Source of the DNA: Nostoc sp. 'Lobaria pulmonaria (5183) cyanobiont'
GTDB taxonomy: Bacteria > Cyanobacteriota > Cyanobacteriia > Cyanobacteriales > Nostocaceae
Assembly: GCF_002949795.1 (NCBI RefSeq)
Contig: NZ_CP026692.1
Coordinates: 4,882,545 to 4,946,544 of the forward strand
Direction: 5' to 3'
DNA length: 64,000 nt
Part shown: piece by piece, positions 61,001 through 64,000 of the stretch
Layout: every line of letters starts with the position of its first letter
Numbering within the stretch: position 1 is the first letter of the stretch
Position numbers and translations under genes: made by a program
Notes under the pieces: model-generated
The model's database searches: none
What the model was told of the DNA's origin: nothing
The model's input: only the letters and a program-made list of their open reading frames with translations

Positions 61001-61191
61001 CCGAACGCATCCAGCAAGAAACTCAAAAACGCCTTCAGGTAATCAAAGAGCAAGCACAAAAGCAAGCAGTTGAAACCAAAAAAACTGTCGCAGGTGCTGC
61101 TTGGTGGTTGTTTAACACAGCTTTTGTTTCTTTGGCAGCTTCAGCTATAGCAGGAGCTTTGGCTGTATCAGGTTTTGACCTATTTGGTTAA
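58048..61191 (+). CDS. Large membrane-anchored protein with ~100-residue helical repeats
   Basis: The protein is about 1047 residues. The N-terminus has three membrane segments (FLVALLAGILMAFAFQLLLT, LWALVTATIALFGACFLAVK, LLGAIIGVVIWSAYFTVIMW). A helical body follows, and from about residue 430 on six tandem ~100-residue repeats. Each contains a YLRNTNKEELNPEGIxRD-like start, an LLxDPxAG step, an FDRDTLVKLLxxRxDxSEEx core and a coiled linker. A C-terminal membrane helix (NTAFVSLAASAIAGALAVSG) closes it. I chose ATG 58048 (the frame opens at 58024 with TTG). Homologues exist in cyanobacteria, sometimes misnamed; no function is known. It resembles a tethered scaffold. A terminator follows. Confidence 0.85.
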   Translation: MFIITDFTLFGLAPMTMAQEVLTPEQASLVFSGPKFLVALLAGILMAFAFQLLLTNFSVAVGISALGGSESSDESESLGGTIRKVETAVGLWALVTATIALFGACFLAVKLSLIDSALLGAIIGVVIWSAYFTVIMWLGSSAVGSLIGSVVSTVSSGMQGIMGTATAALGANAAKSQMVSTAEEITAAVRREFTSGFDADSIKNTLQSSLSGVQLPQLDTKQIGSQFQKLLKEGDLQSIADSDLLKNVNRQTFVDLISSRTDFSQSDINGIADQLQGAWNQVVKGSNPTDKIINLLQQASPEELQPEKLVEKIQQLATVGGGNGKQGNGIVKKAIEVGLGAALPAVMKGFDFAQIDVEKVAQQLQKLSGKVQEVDVDKITQQLQQFKDQATQQASKLSSSVADKLPTLPNNTVKADIEEYILNSFPWHFNRITIQDEFKEVIYDQNANPGNVRRELEELNLEYFANLLKQREDINEAKVKEISEQMESVRTEVLETVKQADTTEKSQNLRTRLEDYLRSTGKEELNPEGIERDLTKLLEDPEAGIEDLSQRFSEIDRDTLVKLLADREDISEEEANNIVGQFERTRDRVLGQAKELQEQTKAKADELRQKVEEYLRNTNKEELNPEGIKRDFGTLLEDPQAGLSALRGRLSEFDRDTLVKLLSQRQDLSEEQVNQTIDQLLTVKDSVLQAPQKAAETAKQQYEKTTSTISEYLRNTNLEELNPEGIQQDLQKLLADPKEGADALRERLSQVDRETLVKLLTQRGDLSEEQVNRTIDSTEQAINNIVKAPQRLANRATEKAQEFEAYLENYLRNTNKEELNPDSIKRDLQLLLSSPRAGVSSLGERVSKFDRSTLVALLSQREDISEEEANRIVDQIDSVRNSIVEQYQQIQSKVQSALDGIFGSVRNYLNSLDRPELNYEGMQQDFAKVFDDPQAGFEALRDRLSSVDRDTLVAVLSSREDISEAQANKIIDKIEGTRDSVLHQAERIQQETQKRLQVIKEQAQKQAVETKKTVAGAAWWLFNTAFVSLAASAIAGALAVSGFDLFG

Positions 61192-61212
61192 GGGTTCTAC
61201 GAGTTCATAGTT

Positions 61213-61238
61213 AAGCCTCTGTATTAAGAGGCTTTCTT
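61213..61238 (+). terminator. Terminator of the repeat membrane protein gene
   Basis: AAGCCTCT, loop GTATTA, AGAGGCTT, then TTCTT; 21 bases after the stop codon. Confidence 0.85.
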
Positions 61239-61943
61239 ATCTAAACTTGATTTAATTACCTCAAATTTTCGCCTATATTAATTAGGAATTATAAATTAGT
61301 ATAAATCGTATTTAATACATACTTGAAAAGAACTAGATTCAGCCGTATTCCAGTCCTTTATCACGTTTATTAAACAATTCATCATTTCTCTATTTGGTAT
61401 TACTAAGATTTGGTGCATTATCAGCATTCAACATTTCTGATCTATAGATAGATAGATAGATGTGAAAATCAACGGATATGAATAAAATTCCGGAAGCGAT
61501 TTGTTTGTTATTAATAAGAAATATTCGGATATTGTCCTGTTAGGCAGCAACGCAAACTCTCGACCACCATGAATAGAAAGAAATGATCACGAGTCTAGAC
61601 AATAGTTACGTCTAACTTGCTAACCTCAGCAGGAATTGACCGCCTCGGTGCAAGATTTGGTTTAGGCGGACGTGAAATCGCAGGTGAACAAGTACAAGAA
61701 TTACTTGCTTCTTTCAAAAGCAAACGCGACCAACCTCCCCGCCCATAGGAGATTTTAGTTGACATCCATTGGTTCATTCAAGTAATAGGAAAGTTGCAGT
61801 TTTAAAAACATTCTCTAGCTGAAGTGGATAATTTAGAGTTTTAAAACCGACTCATTCGCTTCTACTTTTAAGTTAAGGAGTCAGAAGCTTAAGAGTAAAA
61901 ACTTTTCTGACTCCTGACGACTAGTTAACCAATTGGTAGATAG
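61239..61943. other. Intergenic with a C-terminal gene relic and microsatellite
   Basis: No intact gene. A GATA tetranucleotide run lies at about 61446-61460. At about 61604-61749 (plus) a frame reads TIVTSNLLTSAGIDRLGARF, then GLGGREIAGEQVQELLASF and KSKRDQPPRP, before TAG. It looks like a genuine C-terminus, with no start and a stop just upstream. I do not recognise its family. Confidence 0.45.
61876..61915 (-). terminator. Stem-loop after the minus-strand membrane gene
   Basis: AGGAGTCAGAA at 61876-61886 pairs with TTCTGACTCCT at 61905-61915. It lies 28 bases beyond the stop of the 218-residue membrane protein gene. No strong U-tract, so termination is probable but not certain. Confidence 0.5.
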
Positions 61944-62600
61944 TTAACTTATTTTTTCACTTCTGTACACTTCACTCCTATGTACACGGGGGCTGCGAGC
62001 TCCAGCAGCAGATCCAATCATTGAGGCGATTAAGCCTAATAAAGAACCAAATACAAACGACCACAATCCTTGACGTACATTTGATGCAATATCACGAGTT
62101 TGTTGGGCAGATACATTAGGTGTGTTTTGCGGTAGATTCAGACCACCTGACTGTTGAACCTGGTTAATAACTTGCCCAGCATTTGAAGCAGCAATCCCAA
62201 AAGCACCTGATACACCACTTGCTAAAAGCCAAGAGCTTAAAGCTAAAGTTGTCGCCCAAAGAATTGCACCATTGAGAAGAGCTGTGTTGCGGTTCATTGG
62301 ACCACAAGCACGGGCTGTTACCCAGCCCCCAGTTAATAGGGAAATTAATAAAGCAATGGTTGACCAAATTCCCACATGACCAGCAACGTCAGATGCAATT
62401 GTTCTAGGTCTACCTGATTCTGCTACAGAACCTGCACCGATTGCACCAAACAACGCGCTCAAAACTAACTGAGTTGCGAGCGCAATTAGTAGTCCAGATA
62501 TAATCGGCCCCCAACGAACAAGGTCATGATAATCGACTAATTGATTAGTCACAACTGGTTGACTAACGATATCATCCCCAGTTCGATCCACGTATGACAT
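61944..62600 (-). CDS. Multi-helix membrane protein, unknown function
   Basis: The 218-residue protein has four hydrophobic segments: GPIISGLLIALATQLVLSAL, IWSTIALLISLLTGGWVTAR, GAILWATTLALSSWLLASGV and WSFVFGSLLGLIASMIGSAA. The N-terminal tail is polar and the C-terminus ends in a Ser/Arg-rich stretch (SPRVHRSEVYRSEKIS). Small-residue packing and conserved GGWxTAR suggest an integral helical bundle, perhaps thylakoid or plasma membrane. Similar proteins are common in bacteria next to DUF2382/PRC genes. No catalytic motif is seen. It is divergent from the BON-domain gene across a long AT-rich spacer. Confidence 0.75.
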   Translation of the reverse strand: MSYVDRTGDDIVSQPVVTNQLVDYHDLVRWGPIISGLLIALATQLVLSALFGAIGAGSVAESGRPRTIASDVAGHVGIWSTIALLISLLTGGWVTARACGPMNRNTALLNGAILWATTLALSSWLLASGVSGAFGIAASNAGQVINQVQQSGGLNLPQNTPNVSAQQTRDIASNVRQGLWSFVFGSLLGLIASMIGSAAGARSPRVHRSEVYRSEKIS

Positions 62601-63149
62601 AGCCTATCCCTCTTCTACTTTTTTGCTTGTTTTTCAAGTTTATTTATCGAACATTATCCAGTGAAGTCAACCAATTAATTATTTCTGATTTAATTTACAC
62701 TGTTACTTGCAATGCTGATCATCAAACTTTCTTTTTTATTATATATATATCTGGTAATTCCCTTTAATTAAAAATTAATTTTCACACAAATAATTGTAAT
62801 ATTTTAATAAATTAGTACTAATAACTTCAGGTTTCATCTGAATTAAGCTAAAAATGGATAATTTAGTCTCAAAAAATTCTCATCTTGGAAAATTGTAATG
62901 ATTATGAATAAGTGAATACTCTGTTTTTTACAAATAACGATTTCCGAAATGAATCAGCAAGATGTCATGAGAATTTTTTTATTGGTGTTTAGTGGATTAT
63001 GAATTGGTAAGGATTCAGAGCGGGGGTATTTAACAGAGGTAACATAATGGAAAAGTATCAGTTTCATGAAGAATAAAATGTTTATATAGCAAAGTAATGA
63101 TACAATTATGGACTGTATTTAAAGATGTATTCACAGAGAGATTACAGTT
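62601..63149. other. AT-rich divergent promoter region
   Basis: About 550 bases between divergent genes, with alternating TA near 62739-62752. TGATACAAT at 63098-63106 resembles an extended -10 element for the BON-domain gene, 44 bases before its ATG. No open frame with coding character. Confidence 0.45.
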
Positions 63150-63500
63150 ATGGGTTGGTTACAAAGACTGTTTGGACAGGAAAAACCAGAAGATGCTCAA
63201 GTTAATCCAGATCCGACTCTAATTGCTGACGATTCCGAATCGGGGGAAACTATTTCTCTAGAGCGAGTAGGACTAAATGGAGAATATGACCAAAGTGGTT
63301 TAGCAAAAAGAGTCGCCCTAGCTTTTGACGAAGACTCGCAATTTGATGAGATTGATTCTGTCTATGTTGCTCAGTTGGGAAGTAGCGTAGTTTTAAAAGG
63401 AGAAGTAGCAACACAAGAGATATTGGCACAATTGGTAGAGACTGCGAGGGGGGTGAGTGGTGCTAGTGATGTGCAGAGCGATCAAGTCAGTATCGGCTAA
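63150..63500 (+). CDS. BON-domain protein
   Basis: The 116-residue protein has a hydrophilic N-terminal half (WLQRLFGQEKPEDAQVNPDP) and a C-terminal BON domain: LAKRVALAFDEDSQFDEIDS, VYVAQLGSSVVLKGEVATQE, LVETARGVSGASDVQSDQV, about residues 48-114. BON domains bind phospholipid or protein surfaces and occur in stress proteins such as OsmY. Here no signal peptide is visible, so it is probably cytoplasmic. The ATG is preceded by GAGAG about 12 bases upstream. A lipoprotein gene follows 48 bases later on the same strand. Confidence 0.85.
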   Translation: MGWLQRLFGQEKPEDAQVNPDPTLIADDSESGETISLERVGLNGEYDQSGLAKRVALAFDEDSQFDEIDSVYVAQLGSSVVLKGEVATQEILAQLVETARGVSGASDVQSDQVSIG

Positions 63501-63548
63501 AATATTGGGAATTAAATATTAGAGAATGAGGAGCAAGAATTAACGGCA

Positions 63549-63986
63549 ATGAACAATCAACTCAAACCTCGACAAGTGGGGATAATGCTGACGTTATTTA
63601 CAGTGCTGATCCTAAGTAGTTGTGCGAAAAAACCTGAAGAATCTACTAGCACTACACCTCAAACACCAACTGCTGTTGCTCCAGCTAGTCCTAGCTCTAG
63701 TACAGCAACTAGTCCTGTACCTGGAAATACAACTTCTTCTAGCTCTAAGAAGCCAGCATCAGCGGGGAATAAAACAGCAGTTTTAGCAGCAGCACAAAGT
63801 CTAGGGGTGAAACCACAAAACCAAACAACTTGCCCAAGTGATGCACTGGTAAAAGGCAAGATTACAAATAAGAGAGGCAACATTTATCACCTTCCTAAAA
63901 CCTTAGATTATGAAAAAGTCAAGCCAGATATTTGTTTTAAAGATGCGAATATAGCACAACAAGCTGGTTTCCGTGCGCCTAAGTAA
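63549..63986 (+). CDS. Lipoprotein with Ser/Thr/Pro linker and C-terminal sunset-like module
   Basis: The 145-residue product has a signal peptide (QVGIMLTLFTVLILSSCAKK) with lipobox LSSC. A low-complexity Ser/Thr/Pro/Ala linker covers about residues 30-75. The C-terminal module (TCPSDALVKGKITNKRGNIY, HLPKTLDYEKVKPDICFKDA, QQAGFRAPK) has the Cys-x(n)-KGN/KG, YHLP, Y, CF, AGFR pattern of the small domain often found at the end of secreted nucleases. It should be tethered in the periplasm. The final codons lie at the window edge but the stop (TAA) is present. Likely co-transcribed with the BON gene. Confidence 0.75.
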   Translation: MNNQLKPRQVGIMLTLFTVLILSSCAKKPEESTSTTPQTPTAVAPASPSSSTATSPVPGNTTSSSSKKPASAGNKTAVLAAAQSLGVKPQNQTTCPSDALVKGKITNKRGNIYHLPKTLDYEKVKPDICFKDANIAQQAGFRAPK

Positions 63987-64000
63987 AAAGCTCTGGTTGA

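Overview
The window is chromosomal DNA of a filamentous, probably heterocyst-forming cyanobacterium of the Nostoc/Anabaena/Calothrix type. The left edge carries psbB-psbT-rps1, GCGATCGC (HIP1) octamers are scattered throughout, and crtE and ycf54 are present. It also has an HstK-type kinase/histidine-kinase hybrid, short tandem heptanucleotide repeats, GC-rich dispersed palindromes typical of large Nostocales genomes, and an AvaK-like protein. Species cannot be fixed from the sequence alone.

Region 1 (0-13 kb) is mostly housekeeping: CP47 C-terminus, PsbT, ribosomal protein S1 with an unusual decapeptide-repeat tail, a HAD phosphatase-like protein, an AI-2E-type permease, a Nudix hydrolase, FolD, geranylgeranyl diphosphate synthase, a DUF212 protein, Ycf54, a SnoaL-like protein and PdxJ. 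Embedded in it (3.0-4.4 kb) is a two-gene SLOG(LSDAT)-SLATT(DUF4231) pair, an architecture predicted to act in nucleotide-signalled conflict. Its membrane-effector gene is cut by a single in-frame TAG.

Region 2 (13-37 kb) holds a 1960-residue Ser/Thr kinase-ATPase-GAF-PAS-histidine kinase and two glycosyltransferases. A decayed tyrosine-recombinase C-terminus lies next to tRNA-Phe. A znuA-znuC-znuB zinc importer is divergent from an SLH porin, with a Fur/Zur-like box between them. Then come TenA, a pentapeptide-TPR protein, a HicAB pair, an EgtD-fold methyltransferase, a probable heterodimeric ABC exporter, a reductase-like protein and thioredoxin. Two MITE-like elements and start-codon-spanning heptad repeats lie here.

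Region 3 (37.9-40.7 kb) is a large RTX/calcium-binding repeat protein followed by 1.5 kb with no convincing gene.

Region 4 (42-54.3 kb) is a defence island. It contains an SNF2-type helicase with a C-terminal DUF3883 nuclease-like domain, a Phd/VapC toxin-antitoxin pair, a divergent XRE regulator, a DUF1156 adenine-specific DNA methylase, a DUF559 endonuclease-like protein and a Swt1-HEPN/DUF499 ATPase. Together they look like a methylation-linked, ATP-driven restriction system related in parts list to DISARM/BREX. The same GC-rich palindromic repeat has inserted at four places in the genes of this island, including between the predicted catalytic Asp and the E-x-K of the DUF3883 domain.

Region 5 (55-64 kb) is a cluster of envelope/stress-type genes: an AvaK-like PRC-barrel/DUF2382 protein, small lipoproteins, a 1047-residue membrane-anchored protein with about six approximately 100-residue helical repeats, a multi-TM protein, a BON-domain protein and a lipoprotein with a Cys/Tyr-rich C-terminal module. 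Remnants of an aquaporin-like gene and another unrecognised C-terminus lie among them.
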